A DNA stretch of 64,000 nucleotides from NCBI RefSeq assembly GCF_020711235.1, contig NZ_JAJFAV010000014.1, positions 62,001 to 126,000 on the forward strand, read 5' to 3'. The position numbers were made by a program, and so were the translations under genes. Source of the DNA: Hymenobacter sp. 15J16-1T3B. GTDB taxonomy: Bacteria > Bacteroidota > Bacteroidia > Cytophagales > Hymenobacteraceae. Under the pieces are notes generated by a model. That model was not told where the DNA came from and ran no database searches. It worked only from the letters and a program-made list of their open reading frames with translations. Below are positions 24,343 through 32,563 of this stretch, piece after piece; position 1 is the first letter of the stretch, and each line of letters begins with the position of its first letter.

Positions 24343-24570
24343 TCAATCGTGGGTTTCTTGGGCGTTTTTAATATGCCAGTCGTGATAGGCACCCGTCAGG
24401 CCGGTTTGCGCGGCCCGCATGCCCGCCACGTACATGCGGCTCAGGGCTTGGCTGACTTGCAGCTGCTGCCAGCTAAAAGACTTGTCGCGTTGCAAGGGGG
24501 CTTGCTGGGCTTGCTGCATGGCAGATTCGGCCTCTTGCACAATGGCTCGGTGTTCAGCAGATGCGGGCAT
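24343..24570 (-). CDS. Unknown helical protein (75 aa)
   Basis: ATG at 24570 was chosen because the longer frame begins in non-coding-like sequence. 75 aa, Gln/Ala-rich helices (EAESAMQQAQQAPLQRDKSF). Not recognised. Confidence 0.55.
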   Translation of the reverse strand: MPASAEHRAIVQEAESAMQQAQQAPLQRDKSFSWQQLQVSQALSRMYVAGMRAAQTGLTGAYHDWHIKNAQETHD

Positions 24571-24611
24571 GGCGGCGGGCTCTGTTCTGTCTAGGGGGTG
24601 TGGGGAGGGGG

Positions 24612-24827
24612 CTATTGGATGTTTCGCGGATCTGCTGGGTCCGCCTGCCAATTGCGGCGCAGTTGTTCTTCGCTGATGTATTCCACTTCCTCATCAGGGA
24701 AGTCCACCGCCTGAACCGCGTAGGGGTAAAGGGCGCCTGTCCACACGTTTACCCAATACTGGTGCCCGTGCTGGCACCAGTTGGGGCGTGATTCTCCGAG
24801 GTAGGTTGCGAAAACAGGATTGGGCAT
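24612..24827 (-). CDS. Unknown protein (71 aa)
   Basis: 71 aa, ATG at 24827. Trp/Tyr-rich (NWCQHGHQYWVNVWTGALYP) with an acidic second half containing EEVEYISEEQLRRNW. Not recognised. Confidence 0.55.
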   Translation of the reverse strand: MPNPVFATYLGESRPNWCQHGHQYWVNVWTGALYPYAVQAVDFPDEEVEYISEEQLRRNWQADPADPRNIQ

Positions 24828-24869
24828 GGCTGTATCTCTGTGGTTCTTGGTAGTGGGGAGAGGGGGAGG

Positions 24870-25031
24870 CTAGGAGGCCAGCCAGACGTGCCATTTGCGG
24901 CAGTGCGGGCAGGCCAGCACGGTGTATTCCGTGGGCTGGTAGAAGCTGTAGGCCGAGCGGGCGTCGGCTTCGGTGCGGTATTGGGCCTTGTTGTGGCACG
25001 GCAGGGCGCAGGAACGGGTGAGGGAAGTCAT
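24870..25031 (-). CDS. Small zinc-ribbon protein (53 aa)
   Basis: ATG at 25031 overlaps the helicase stop (ATGA). 53 aa with C-x3-C-H near residues 8-13 and LACPHCRKWHVWLAS at the end: two Cys pairs that could bind one zinc. Not a shadow: the frame is coupled and intact. Likely a DNA- or RNA-binding accessory of the replication block (inference). Confidence 0.6.
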   Translation of the reverse strand: MTSLTRSCALPCHNKAQYRTEADARSAYSFYQPTEYTVLACPHCRKWHVWLAS

Positions 25032-26134
25032 CAGTATGGGGGCTCAGTGGTGGCAAAACGGGCATCTGTGGCCGGCGCCTCGTTCGGAAACTCTTGTGAG
25101 GCGGCGGTAATTGGTTTCAGCATCATGCCCGCGTAATCGGCTTCATTGCAGCGCGGCGGGTTCACCTTGTCGAGCGGGTTACGGGCTCCGGTTGGAGCGA
25201 AGTAGCGGAAGCTCTCGGGGTTGTAGTCGAGCATCACGACGCCGGGCTTGCCGACCAGCCCCCATTGCTTGATTTTGTGCACATGCAGCTCCGTAGCTGA
25301 GTCGGGAAAGTTGGGCCGGTGCACGGCCAGCACGTTGTCGGACTTGTTGTTGAACATCTTGCCGCCCGAAATCATGTGCGCTTTGGGCACCTTCAGCTCC
25401 CCGGTTTGCCGGTCGGTTACTTCGCCGGCGGGGTGGGCGGTTTCGATAAAGCAGACTTTGCGTTTCAGGGCCCACTTCTTGATGCGGGTCAGCACCTTGC
25501 TGATGTAGAGGTCTTCCCGGCCGCCGGTTTCGATCTGGTGCTCCAGCTGGTTCCAGGGGTCGAGCATCACCCCGTCCAACCCAACCGACTCATACAGGAA
25601 GTCGAAGTAGGCCAGCAACAGGTCGGGCGTCATCAGCTCGTCTTCCTGGGGGTTGACGACGAAGAAGTATTCGTTGACCCACACCAACCCGCGTTCCAGG
25701 TCTTGCACCGACATGCGGCGGTCCTGGTCTTTGGCGTTGGCCGAGGCGCCGATGTAGGCTTGGATGATCTTGACGAAAAACAGTTCGGCCGGCATATTCT
25801 CGGGCACGAACAGGCAAAAGCGCCACCCGTCGAAATAGGCCTTGAACACCATCAGCTGAATCATCAGCTCAGATTTGCCGTGGTTGGGGTAGCCGGTGAC
25901 GGTGGTCAGTTCCCCGCGTTTCCACGTCCAATGCTTGTCGATATCCGGGAAGTGGGTGGTTTCGCCGTTGCCGGTGCCGAAGTTGTAGTGGTCGTAAATG
26001 GCCTTCCGGCTTTGTTCGGCCGTCAGGATGCTGAGCGGGTTGAGCACGAGCGGGCCGCCGGTGGCCGGGTGGGTGCGCAGCGGGCGGGGTTCTTGCGCCG
26101 GCGCCCCTTGCTTGTTGACTTTGAAGGGGTTCAC
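25031..26134 (-). CDS. DnaB-like replicative helicase (RecA-fold ATPase)
   Basis: 367 aa, ATG at 26134 overlapping the upstream stop. RecA-type core: TVTGYPNHGKSEL (Walker A, residues 78-90), LDGVMLDPWNQLE (Walker B, about 186-198), CFIETAHPAGE (motif with the conserved His, DnaB H3-like) and KMFNNKSDNVLAVHR. The N-terminal DnaB domain and any primase domain are missing, as in many Bacteroidota phage helicases. Works with the initiator encoded just upstream. Confidence 0.8.
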   Translation of the reverse strand: MNPFKVNKQGAPAQEPRPLRTHPATGGPLVLNPLSILTAEQSRKAIYDHYNFGTGNGETTHFPDIDKHWTWKRGELTTVTGYPNHGKSELMIQLMVFKAYFDGWRFCLFVPENMPAELFFVKIIQAYIGASANAKDQDRRMSVQDLERGLVWVNEYFFVVNPQEDELMTPDLLLAYFDFLYESVGLDGVMLDPWNQLEHQIETGGREDLYISKVLTRIKKWALKRKVCFIETAHPAGEVTDRQTGELKVPKAHMISGGKMFNNKSDNVLAVHRPNFPDSATELHVHKIKQWGLVGKPGVVMLDYNPESFRYFAPTGARNPLDKVNPPRCNEADYAGMMLKPITAASQEFPNEAPATDARFATTEPPY

Positions 26135-26535
26135 GGCTTAACGGTGGTTTTGAGGCTGGGGAATTGCTCGTAGATGCGCAGCAGCACGTTGCTGAGCAGC
26201 TCGAACATGGCTTGTAAGCGGGTAGACTCGCCTTTCCACCAGTCCCGGTCAAGCTTCAGCTGGTAGATGCGCTCGTACTCCTTGTGCACGAACTCCTCGG
26301 CGCGTTGCTGGCTGGCCTTCAGTTCCAGCACGTATTCGTCCGCGTGTTGGAAGTAGTGCTTCAGGCCGTTCAGCAACTGGGCATCTTCGGCGTAGCGGGC
26401 GCGCTCGGCGGGCGACATGCTCAGGTGGTCGACCAACTCCGGCGCGTCTACGCGGGCTTGCAGTTTCGCCAGCAAAGGCGAGAGCAGCTCGGCGGAACGC
26501 TCGGCCTGTACTTCCAGGGTCTGCAGGTCTTTCAT
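26131..26535 (-). CDS. Unknown helical protein in replication block (134 aa)
   Basis: 134 aa, coupled by 4-nt overlaps to both neighbours (initiator upstream, helicase downstream). Wholly helical, with YERIYQLKLDRDWWKGESTR near the middle. Position suggests a helicase loader or partner, but there is no AAA+ motif; this is inference. Confidence 0.65.
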   Translation of the reverse strand: MKDLQTLEVQAERSAELLSPLLAKLQARVDAPELVDHLSMSPAERARYAEDAQLLNGLKHYFQHADEYVLELKASQQRAEEFVHKEYERIYQLKLDRDWWKGESTRLQAMFELLSNVLLRIYEQFPSLKTTVKP

Positions 26536-27518
26536 GACTTGGCGGTGCTGTGGGGTTGAAGGGTCGTCAGGGCTGCGGCAACACTCATGCCCCCGTTGGC
26601 GGGGCGGTTGGGCTGGCTGCTGTGGCGGAAGGTGGCCGCCGGGGCGTAGCGCAGGTCCTCGGTGAAGCGCTTCAGGCGGGCGGTTTCGGGGTCCGGGGTG
26701 GCCGGGCGAATCGGCACGATTGCGGCTTCTGGGTCGGGCTTCTTGGCGTAGTCCTCGGCTTCGTAATGCGCCTCGTTCAGAAACGTGGTGGCGTAGGGCA
26801 GGTACTGCTTGCCGTTCGCCGTGGCCTTCAGGCGGTAGGCCTCGAGCCCGTCAAGAATGAGTTGGCGAGTCTGGGCCGATAGCTTGAGCCAGTAGCCCGC
26901 GGCTTTCTTCTTGCTGCCCCGCTTCTCGCATGGTCCGTGGTAGGCCAGCCAGAAGGCTTGAAAGGCCAGCGCCGGAAACTCGTCTGCGATGTTGTCGCCT
27001 TTGGCTTTGCTTTTAGCGGGCAATGCCACCCCCTTCCCTTCGTCCGCCGGAGCCGGCGCAGCCGATCCGGCAAAGGATTGTTCTTCTGTAATTGAAGATG
27101 TAATTGAAGGGGTTGGAATTTGCTTAACCCCGGTGGTTGGCGTTTGCTTGGGATTTTGGTTAAGCAAATTCGGATTGCCGCCTTTTTTGCCCGCTTCGGT
27201 ACGTACTTGCCGCAGCTTTTCGTCCTTCACCATGCGCCGGCAGTAGATGGCCCCGTCGCCTTCACGTCGGGAGGCTACCCCGAAGGTTAGCAGGGTGGTT
27301 AGGATTTGGTTGAAGGTTTGGTTATCCAAACCGAGGCGGCGCGCAATGACGCCTTCCGGCATCGGCTGCCCGTTGACCAGCAGCACCCCGCGCTCGTCGG
27401 AGTCGTGCATCATGAGCAGCATTTCAAACCAGGCGCCGCGCTGCATCAGGTCGAGCGCCTGCACTCCCTGGTCTTTGTGCCAGTCGCCAGGGTAGAATTG
27501 TAAGGCGGGGAGCTTCAT
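26532..27518 (-). CDS. Replication initiator-like protein (DUF1376-type N-terminus)
   Basis: 328 aa. N-terminus KLPALQFYPGDWHKDQGVQA and GAWFEMLLMMHDSDERGVLL match phage replisome-organiser/DUF1376 winged-helix proteins. A low-complexity linker (about 130-175) leads to a C-terminal helical domain with FQAFWLAYHGPCEKRGSKKK and a WLKL-type motif, as in DnaT/DnaD-like C-terminal domains. It binds the phage origin and recruits helicase in related systems. The linker contains runs of short A/T-rich repeats (27080-27200) where the GC drops; an origin inside this gene is possible. Confidence 0.75.
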   Translation of the reverse strand: MKLPALQFYPGDWHKDQGVQALDLMQRGAWFEMLLMMHDSDERGVLLVNGQPMPEGVIARRLGLDNQTFNQILTTLLTFGVASRREGDGAIYCRRMVKDEKLRQVRTEAGKKGGNPNLLNQNPKQTPTTGVKQIPTPSITSSITEEQSFAGSAAPAPADEGKGVALPAKSKAKGDNIADEFPALAFQAFWLAYHGPCEKRGSKKKAAGYWLKLSAQTRQLILDGLEAYRLKATANGKQYLPYATTFLNEAHYEAEDYAKKPDPEAAIVPIRPATPDPETARLKRFTEDLRYAPAATFRHSSQPNRPANGGMSVAAALTTLQPHSTAKS

Positions 27519-27904
27519 GCTTCGGGTACTAGGTCAGGGTACTTGATGTGCAGCAGCTGGTACTGCTCGGGGCTGAGGGCCTTGATGGCGGCCAGCTTGC
27601 GGGCCCACACGTCCGGGCTGAGGGCCGCGAACCGGCGCTTGTCGTGCTCGAAGCAGTAGTGGCAAGGCCAGCACAACAGGAATATGTTGGCCGGGGTGTT
27701 GGCGAACTGGGGCCACTTCTTCTGCGTCAGGGCGTGCGAGTGGCTGAGCCGTTCGCGCCGGCCGCAGGACTCGCACCATTGGACTTGCTCGGCAACCTGC
27801 TGGTAAGCTTTCCCCTGGGCTCTCTTTGCCTTCGCGTGCTTCGGGCTGACCCGGCGCAGGCCCTGGGTTCGTTTCTTCAGGGGGTGGGTTCTAGTGAGAG
27901 GCAT
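27515..27904 (-). CDS. HNH-like zinc nuclease
   Basis: ATG at 27904 was chosen (the longer frame runs into the DUF4326 gene). 129 aa: basic N-terminus, then CESCGRRERLSHSHALTQKK, N-IFLLCWPCH and a terminal helix. The two C-x2-C pairs and the His residues fit an HNH fold. Phage HNH proteins act in recombination or packaging; here it lies upstream of the initiator gene with a 4-nt overlap. Confidence 0.65.
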   Translation of the reverse strand: MPLTRTHPLKKRTQGLRRVSPKHAKAKRAQGKAYQQVAEQVQWCESCGRRERLSHSHALTQKKWPQFANTPANIFLLCWPCHYCFEHDKRRFAALSPDVWARKLAAIKALSPEQYQLLHIKYPDLVPEA

Positions 27905-28343
27905 CCGCGCCTCCTTCCTCTGGCTTGCTGAACACACCGAACATCGGCGGCTGACCTGTAGGAGCATGAAGTGGGCCGCCCTCGTAAGGTGGCAGGTTCG
28001 GGGCAGGCCAAGGATCGGGCTGGTTGGCCAGTTCCAGCAGCACATCGGCGTGGCAGGGGCTATCCAGCGGGCAGAAACAGGCCAGATGCTTGCCCCGCAG
28101 CTCGGCAGCTATTTGTTCCAGGGAGGGTCGGAAAACCCATGCCAGCTCATCGGGCCGGTATTCCCCTTTGAGCCATGCGCGGTATGCCGAAACGGCCCCG
28201 GCAACACCTCCTTCTTTGGGGCGAATGGGATTGCCCCACTTACCAGGGCGGCACACGCTGACCACCGGGCGGCCGTCAGGGGATTGAGCTTGCAGGTTAA
28301 AGCCCGTGGTACGCTTGCGCTGAATGCGAATCGGCTTGTTCAT
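27891..28343 (-). CDS. DUF4326 protein
   Basis: ATG at 28343 gives 150 aa. VVSVCRPGKWGNPIRP, then AYRAWLKGE and LRGKHLACFCPLDSPCHADV: the conserved cysteine and GNP motifs of DUF4326, a small family common in phages, function unknown. The C-terminal 40 residues are Pro-rich and poorly ordered. It overlaps the next gene by 14 nt. Confidence 0.8.
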   Translation of the reverse strand: MNKPIRIQRKRTTGFNLQAQSPDGRPVVSVCRPGKWGNPIRPKEGGVAGAVSAYRAWLKGEYRPDELAWVFRPSLEQIAAELRGKHLACFCPLDSPCHADVLLELANQPDPWPAPNLPPYEGGPLHAPTGQPPMFGVFSKPEEGGADASH

Positions 28344-28409
28344 GTCTGCCAAGAGAGAAGCCACCCACCGCCGCACGTCACTGCGGGAAGGCGGGAGACG
28401 GGGTGAGGG

Positions 28410-29162
28410 TTAGGCCGCAGCGAACAGAGGTGCCTTGCGGGCTAGGTTCGCTGCCGACCAATGATATTGTTCGGGGTTGATCTCGCAGCCGACGTAGAGC
28501 CGGCCGGTGTTCTCGCAGGCGTGGGCTGCAGGGGCGTCGCCCGCGAAGGGCTCTAAAACCACCTCGCCCGGGTTGGAATAGGTGAGTACCAGCTCCGTAA
28601 TCAACCCCAGGGGCTTCGCAGTCGGGTTGAAGTGCAAAGCCGTCGTTCCGACGCTTGGGTAATACATGACCGTGGTCGGATGGCGCAGGCCGTTGTCGGT
28701 GTAGACGTTGCCCTTGTCTGCCGAGTAGTGCGCTGCAGCATTGGGCTTGCGGCGGGTGCTCTTATTCGGTCCCTGGTGCGCTACCAACTGCGGATTGTAG
28801 CTGGCGGCTTTGATGTTGGGCGAGAAAATTACCAGGTCTTCGTGTGCGCACAGCGGGCGCCAGTTGGCATCCATCTGGCGCGTGGCCCGGCTTTTCACCC
28901 ACACACGGCGGTAACGGTACCACTCGCGGTTGCTCAGGATCAGGTCGAGGGTGAACGATTCGGCCGCAAAGCAGACCACAACGCCGGTCGGCACTAGTAC
29001 CCGCCGAACCTCTGCCCACCAAGCCGCCCAGTTTACTGGCTGCTTATCAAAAGCTAGGTTGGTGTTCTCATAGGGACTATCACACACGATCAGGTGCACC
29101 GAAGCGGCCGGCATCGTGCGCATGTGGGCAATGCAGTCGGTGAGGTGGAGGCCGAAGTTCAT
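28410..29162 (-). CDS. DNA methyltransferase-like protein with altered motifs
   Basis: ATG at 29162, 250 aa. The beta-class layout is clear: SVHLIVCDSPYENTNLAFDK (motif IV, near residue 25) and VLEPFAGDAPAAHACENTGR (motif I, near residue 215), with a central target-recognition region. Motif IV is DSPY instead of DPPY and motif I is FAGDAP instead of FxGxG. It may be a solo phage N4-cytosine or N6-adenine methyltransferase with weak activity, or an inactive relative. Divergent from the ribbon-helix-helix gene across a palindromic operator region. Confidence 0.8.
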   Translation of the reverse strand: MNFGLHLTDCIAHMRTMPAASVHLIVCDSPYENTNLAFDKQPVNWAAWWAEVRRVLVPTGVVVCFAAESFTLDLILSNREWYRYRRVWVKSRATRQMDANWRPLCAHEDLVIFSPNIKAASYNPQLVAHQGPNKSTRRKPNAAAHYSADKGNVYTDNGLRHPTTVMYYPSVGTTALHFNPTAKPLGLITELVLTYSNPGEVVLEPFAGDAPAAHACENTGRLYVGCEINPEQYHWSAANLARKAPLFAAA

Positions 29163-29182
29163 GCTGTGAAGATAAAGCAATT

Positions 29183-29239
29183 ACTTTGTATACACAAAGT
29201 ATCCACGAAATGTTTTTGTGCGTACATTTGGTATACATT
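29183..29239. promoter_or_regulatory. Operator-promoter region between methyltransferase and RHH genes
   Basis: ACTTTGT-ATAC-ACAAAGT at 29183-29200 is an 18-bp palindrome. A second GTATAC lies at 29231-29236 just after TACATTTG (29223-29230), a perfect match to the Bacteroidota -7 box TANNTTTG for the plus-strand gene. Likely autoregulation by the RHH protein (inference). Confidence 0.6.
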
Positions 29240-29253
29240 CGCGCCCTCACCAC

Positions 29254-29460
29254 ATGGTCTTAGTATTGCCACGTCCGAAAAAGGAGCTGACCTTCAACCT
29301 CCGCATGACTGCCGAGCTAAAGGCAAAGGCGGCGCATGTGGCAGACTCGCGTTACATGAGTCTGGCCGGCTTCATTGATAGCCTGCTGAGGGAAGCCGTG
29401 GCCGATTACGAGGCCAAACACGGCCCGATAAGCCTACCGGCGGCTCCCCCCAAAGAGTAG
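29254..29460 (+). CDS. Ribbon-helix-helix DNA-binding protein
   Basis: ATG at 29254 (68 aa) is preferred to 29218 because the latter lies inside the promoter. KKELTFNLRMTAELKAKAA (beta strand then helix A) and YMSLAGFIDSLLREAV (helix B) give an Arc/CopG-type fold. It is a lone plus-strand gene in the minus-strand early operon, with no toxin next to it. Candidate repressor of itself and of the divergent methyltransferase. Confidence 0.65.
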   Translation: MVLVLPRPKKELTFNLRMTAELKAKAAHVADSRYMSLAGFIDSLLREAVADYEAKHGPISLPAAPPKE

Positions 29461-29480
29461 CCAGGCTAGGGAGTGGGAGC

Positions 29481-30074
29481 CTAGTAGGCTTTGCCGTGGC
29501 GAACCGGACGGGTGGCGTTGTAAGCCAGCTTCAGGTCGATGTGCGTGGCCAGGTCAATGCCGCGGGCTGCACAGAGCAGTTCCAGCTTCAGCAGGGCGCC
29601 GGACAGGGCCATTGCCGACCGCGTTTTGCTGCCGCAGTTGACCTTGATAATGTCCTCCACAATCGGCAGCATGGCTTCACCTAGGTTGGTCGGCACGCTT
29701 TCAGGGTCGCAGAACTTTAACAAGCTGCTCCGCTCGTTCTCCCAGTACGCTACCTCAATACCGAAGCCCCCAGCGTAGTCACAGAGGCGGATGTAGGTGT
29801 CGGCTAGCTCGTCCTCTACCGTGTCTTTTACCGTGGTTTCGAACAGCGCTCGGGCGCCGTCCGTTGGGTGGGGCATGCCGGCCAACATCGGCGCGAAGTG
29901 CACCGCGTTGCAGGTAACGCGGCGCCCCTTCCGGTCTGCCTCTTGGGCCTCGCCTAGTTCGCCGATGGCCAGCATCAGCATTTGGCCCGGATTGGGCAGT
30001 ACGTCCCAAAAGCCTTTTGCTTTGGCTGCTTCGTGGCAGCGGGGAATCAGGGTAGTCAGGTCAATGGCTGTCAT
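29481..30074 (-). CDS. MazG-like nucleotide pyrophosphohydrolase
   Basis: ATG at 30074 (the longer frame reads through the preceding gene in another phase). 197 aa. AIGELGEAQEADRKGRR carries the E-x2-E metal site, and TVKDTVEDELADTYIRLCDY the second E-x2-D pair, the all-alpha NTP pyrophosphatase signature. These enzymes hydrolyse NTPs or (p)ppGpp-like nucleotides; phage versions can alter the host nucleotide pool. Convergent with the RHH gene. Confidence 0.75.
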   Translation of the reverse strand: MTAIDLTTLIPRCHEAAKAKGFWDVLPNPGQMLMLAIGELGEAQEADRKGRRVTCNAVHFAPMLAGMPHPTDGARALFETTVKDTVEDELADTYIRLCDYAGGFGIEVAYWENERSSLLKFCDPESVPTNLGEAMLPIVEDIIKVNCGSKTRSAMALSGALLKLELLCAARGIDLATHIDLKLAYNATRPVRHGKAY

Positions 30075-30078
30075 CGGG

Positions 30079-30324
30079 CTAGCGGCGGTTGAGTTCGGCG
30101 GTGGCGTTGGCCAGGAGGATGCGGGTGCGGGCGTCGCCGCCGGCTTCGTTGCTGGTGAGTCGCTGTTGCAGCTGCTGCAGTTCCTTGGTAGGCACCATTT
30201 GCAGGTTGCGGTTGTGGTAGTCGACCAGGGTATTGCGCAGCACGGCGGGCGTGGCCGTGCGGCCCTCATAGCGCACATCCCGAATGGTCTTCACGCGGGC
30301 GGGTTGTTGGCGGTAGTTGTTCAT
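30079..30324 (-). CDS. Unknown protein (81 aa)
   Basis: 81 aa, 4 nt upstream of the MazG-like gene. Basic, with VRYEGRTATPAVLRNTLVDY and a Gln-rich helix. Not recognised. Confidence 0.6.
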   Translation of the reverse strand: MNNYRQQPARVKTIRDVRYEGRTATPAVLRNTLVDYHNRNLQMVPTKELQQLQQRLTSNEAGGDARTRILLANATAELNRR

Positions 30325-30327
30325 GAC

Positions 30328-30849
30328 TCAGGCGGCTACAGAGGTGGATTCGGTTTCTTCTTCGATGCGGGCTACCCCGCTTTGGATCAGCTGCATCATG
30401 CTCACGAAGCGCACCGGGTCGGATGAACTCAGCAGCGCGTCGAGCAGCTCCCAGATCAGCGCCCGGAAGGATTCCAGGTAATGCTTGGTGGCTTCCTTGT
30501 CGGATAGCTGCCCCTGGCTGTCTTTGATCTTGAGCAGCGGGGTCAGCAGGTCCACGAAGTAGTTGAAGTTGTTTAGGGTGGCCTGCTTCAGCTGGCTGAC
30601 CCGCATCTTGTCGGCGCGGGTCAGCTCGTCGACGTACCATTCCGCGTGCAGGTACTGCGTGTTCAGCAGCAGGGCGTGCAGCATGATGTTGCGGTGCAGC
30701 GGGGGCAGGCTGCCCGGGCTCATCAAGGCGGGCTTGGGCTTGCTCAGCAGCTTCAGGCCGGCTTCGTTCTCTCCCAGGGCAAAGGCTTTGTCGAGCAAGT
30801 GGCGTTTGGCCGGGGTGAGCAGGGCTTTCAATTCATCAAGGCTATTCAT
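30328..30849 (-). CDS. Unknown helical protein (173 aa)
   Basis: ATG at 30849, chosen because upstream residues are Arg/Pro-rich read-through. 173 aa, helical (NSLDELKALLTPAKRHLLDK; LHALLLNTQYLHAEWYVDEL). No known motif. Gene ends 3 nt before the 81-aa gene. Confidence 0.6.
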   Translation of the reverse strand: MNSLDELKALLTPAKRHLLDKAFALGENEAGLKLLSKPKPALMSPGSLPPLHRNIMLHALLLNTQYLHAEWYVDELTRADKMRVSQLKQATLNNFNYFVDLLTPLLKIKDSQGQLSDKEATKHYLESFRALIWELLDALLSSSDPVRFVSMMQLIQSGVARIEEETESTSVAA

Positions 30850-30859
30850 GGCGTCTCTC

Positions 30860-31084
30860 TCAGGTAGTAGGGGTGGGTGACTGGCAGGCGGTGCAATGCC
30901 CGGTGCACGGAGCCTTTCGGGCGGCTTGGCTGACTTGGCCGAACATGACCACCAGCGGAATGAAGGCATCCGAATGGCGGCCGACTTCCTTGATGTCGGC
31001 CTTCACGTCGGCACGGGTGGCCAGGAGTTCAGCTTTGGGGCACGGCCTTGGCGTTGCGGCCTCGCTCGACAATGATGGTTGCAT
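30860..31084 (-). CDS. Putative small protein (74 aa)
   Basis: 74 aa frame that overlaps the next upstream gene by 55 nt, more than is usual here. The part after residue 20 (ATRADVKADIKEVGRHSDAF) looks coding, and the end has CTGHCTAC. The real start may be a non-ATG codon nearer the 65-aa gene's stop. Confidence 0.4.
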   Translation of the reverse strand: MQPSLSSEAATPRPCPKAELLATRADVKADIKEVGRHSDAFIPLVVMFGQVSQAARKAPCTGHCTACQSPTPTT

Positions 31085-31226
31085 AGTTTTCCAGGGCTTC
31101 TTCGGCTTGTTCTTCGGTGCGCTTGGGCCAGAGGTAGACGGCCCGGCTTTTCTCGTAAGTCTCCCAATAGGGGCTGCTGAGCAGGTTCACCAGACGGGCG
31201 CTCTGCTCTTCGGTCGGCTGATTCAT
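31029..31226 (-). CDS. Unknown protein (65 aa)
   Basis: 65 aa, ATG at 31226. EEQSARLVNLLSSPYWETYE then EEQAEEALENYATII: a small two-helix acidic protein. Not recognised. Confidence 0.6.
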   Translation of the reverse strand: MNQPTEEQSARLVNLLSSPYWETYEKSRAVYLWPKRTEEQAEEALENYATIIVERGRNAKAVPQS

Positions 31227-31271
31227 CGGATAAGGCTTGGGGCGGCCCGCCCGTAGACGGGCCGCTTAGGA

Positions 31272-31553
31272 TTAGCGAGAGGCTTCGTTTTGCGCCTCGT
31301 GGGCGTGCCACCCCAGCCCGGCCGGTTTGGCGTTGCGGTGCTGGGTGTGCAAGCGCTTGGAGCAGGAGGCGGCCCCGAGTGCGATGAGCAGGCCCAGGAA
31401 AGGCAGGGAGCGGCGCAGCAGATGGGCGGCTTTGTAGAGCAAGGGCAGCAAGTCCACTTGTTCGCCGACCACCATGAAGGGAATCAGCAGGATCAGGCCC
31501 ACGGCCATACGGGCAACCTTCAGGCGGAAGGCCGGCCAAGTAGCGGCTAGCAT
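31272..31553 (-). CDS. Small membrane protein (93 aa)
   Basis: ATG at 31553 overlaps the DUF551 stop. 93 aa with two hydrophobic helices (VARMAVGLILLIPFMVVG and FLGLLIALGAASC) and a basic, polar C-terminus. It looks like a holin in shape, but its place in the early operon argues against lysis. Unknown function. Confidence 0.6.
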   Translation of the reverse strand: MLAATWPAFRLKVARMAVGLILLIPFMVVGEQVDLLPLLYKAAHLLRRSLPFLGLLIALGAASCSKRLHTQHRNAKPAGLGWHAHEAQNEASR

Positions 31554-32497
31554 GCTACTTCCTCCTTTCCGTCTTGCTGGTTGGCTGGGGTGGTAGAGGG
31601 GGCGGCGGGAAGGGGCTGCCAGTGCGTAGGCTGCCATGCCTTCATGAACTGCAACCCTTTCGGCGCATCGGGCAGGAACAGGGCCATATCAACCCGGTAT
31701 CCTGAGCCAGTGCAGTTACCCCACACGATGTAGTCGCCTTCGGTTTCGGGCAGGCGTTCGGCAACAGCTATCCACCCCTCTCCACCACTTACTACCTGTG
31801 GGGGTGTGGCCGGGGCAGCGGATGAAAGCAGCTTGCTACGAAGCGCACGCAACTCATCCTTCACCCTCTTTTGGTCGCGCTCTGTGATGTAATCGGTTTC
31901 TTCCCCATCGTTACCCCACCAGTCTAGGATGTTACTCACATCATTGGCAAGGCCAGCGGCCCCTCCACCACCAGAAGCCTGTTCCAGCACCCGGGTGAGG
32001 GCTTGGTACACGTCCCCGCTCGGGGCGGACGCCGGCAGGCCGAGCATCTGCCGGATGTCGGCGGGTTCGGGGGAAGCCGCAGCCAGGTCTTTTTTTAGGT
32101 CGACAATAATTTCATCTAGCAAATCCATGTAGCGAACCAGCGCTGGCAGGTGGGCTAATACAGCGACGCGTTGCTTTTCGGATGGACTTGATATGGCTAC
32201 AAATTCTCTAACGGCTTCCTCTGCCAATACTTGATCCACCAGGTCTTTGCCTAACTCGTCAGGCGTTTGACTCCCCCCTCCTACAGTAGAGACAGCAGAG
32301 GCGGCGCCAACCTTTCGCATGGCTGTTAAGTAGCCGCAGCGGAAGCCAAACTTGGTATCGCCTTCCTGTTTGCGGTCTACCCATTCAGACTTTTCAAATT
32401 GCGTGTCGGCCAATTCGTCGGCCTCAGCTATCAGCCGTCGACGCTCATCGGTTGAGAACGGCTCGTTAATAGTGTACTCGTGATGGATGGTTGACAT
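31547..32497 (-). CDS. DUF551-domain protein
   Basis: ATG at 32497 (316 aa) is preferred to 32527. The last 90 residues carry the DUF551 core: WIAVAERLPETEGDYIVWGN and THWQPLPAAP. This domain is common in phages, function unknown. The remainder is helical and rich in Asp and Glu, with a Gly/Ser-rich linker. GC is lower than in neighbours. Confidence 0.75.
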   Translation of the reverse strand: MSTIHHEYTINEPFSTDERRRLIAEADELADTQFEKSEWVDRKQEGDTKFGFRCGYLTAMRKVGAASAVSTVGGGSQTPDELGKDLVDQVLAEEAVREFVAISSPSEKQRVAVLAHLPALVRYMDLLDEIIVDLKKDLAAASPEPADIRQMLGLPASAPSGDVYQALTRVLEQASGGGGAAGLANDVSNILDWWGNDGEETDYITERDQKRVKDELRALRSKLLSSAAPATPPQVVSGGEGWIAVAERLPETEGDYIVWGNCTGSGYRVDMALFLPDAPKGLQFMKAWQPTHWQPLPAAPSTTPANQQDGKEEVAC

Positions 32498-32563
32498 GGG
32501 TAAGAGAGGTAGGGCAAGGCCGATCACGGGGCAGTCCCAGCGGCTTCTTGCGGGGTTTCAGGT

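Noticed and set aside
29481-30278. 265-codon start for the MazG-like gene
   Set aside because: The first 68 codons read through the 81-aa gene in another phase; ATG at 30074 fits the operon spacing.
31272-31553. Holin
   Set aside because: Two-helix shape fits, but the gene sits in the early operon far from any lysis gene, and no endolysin is near.
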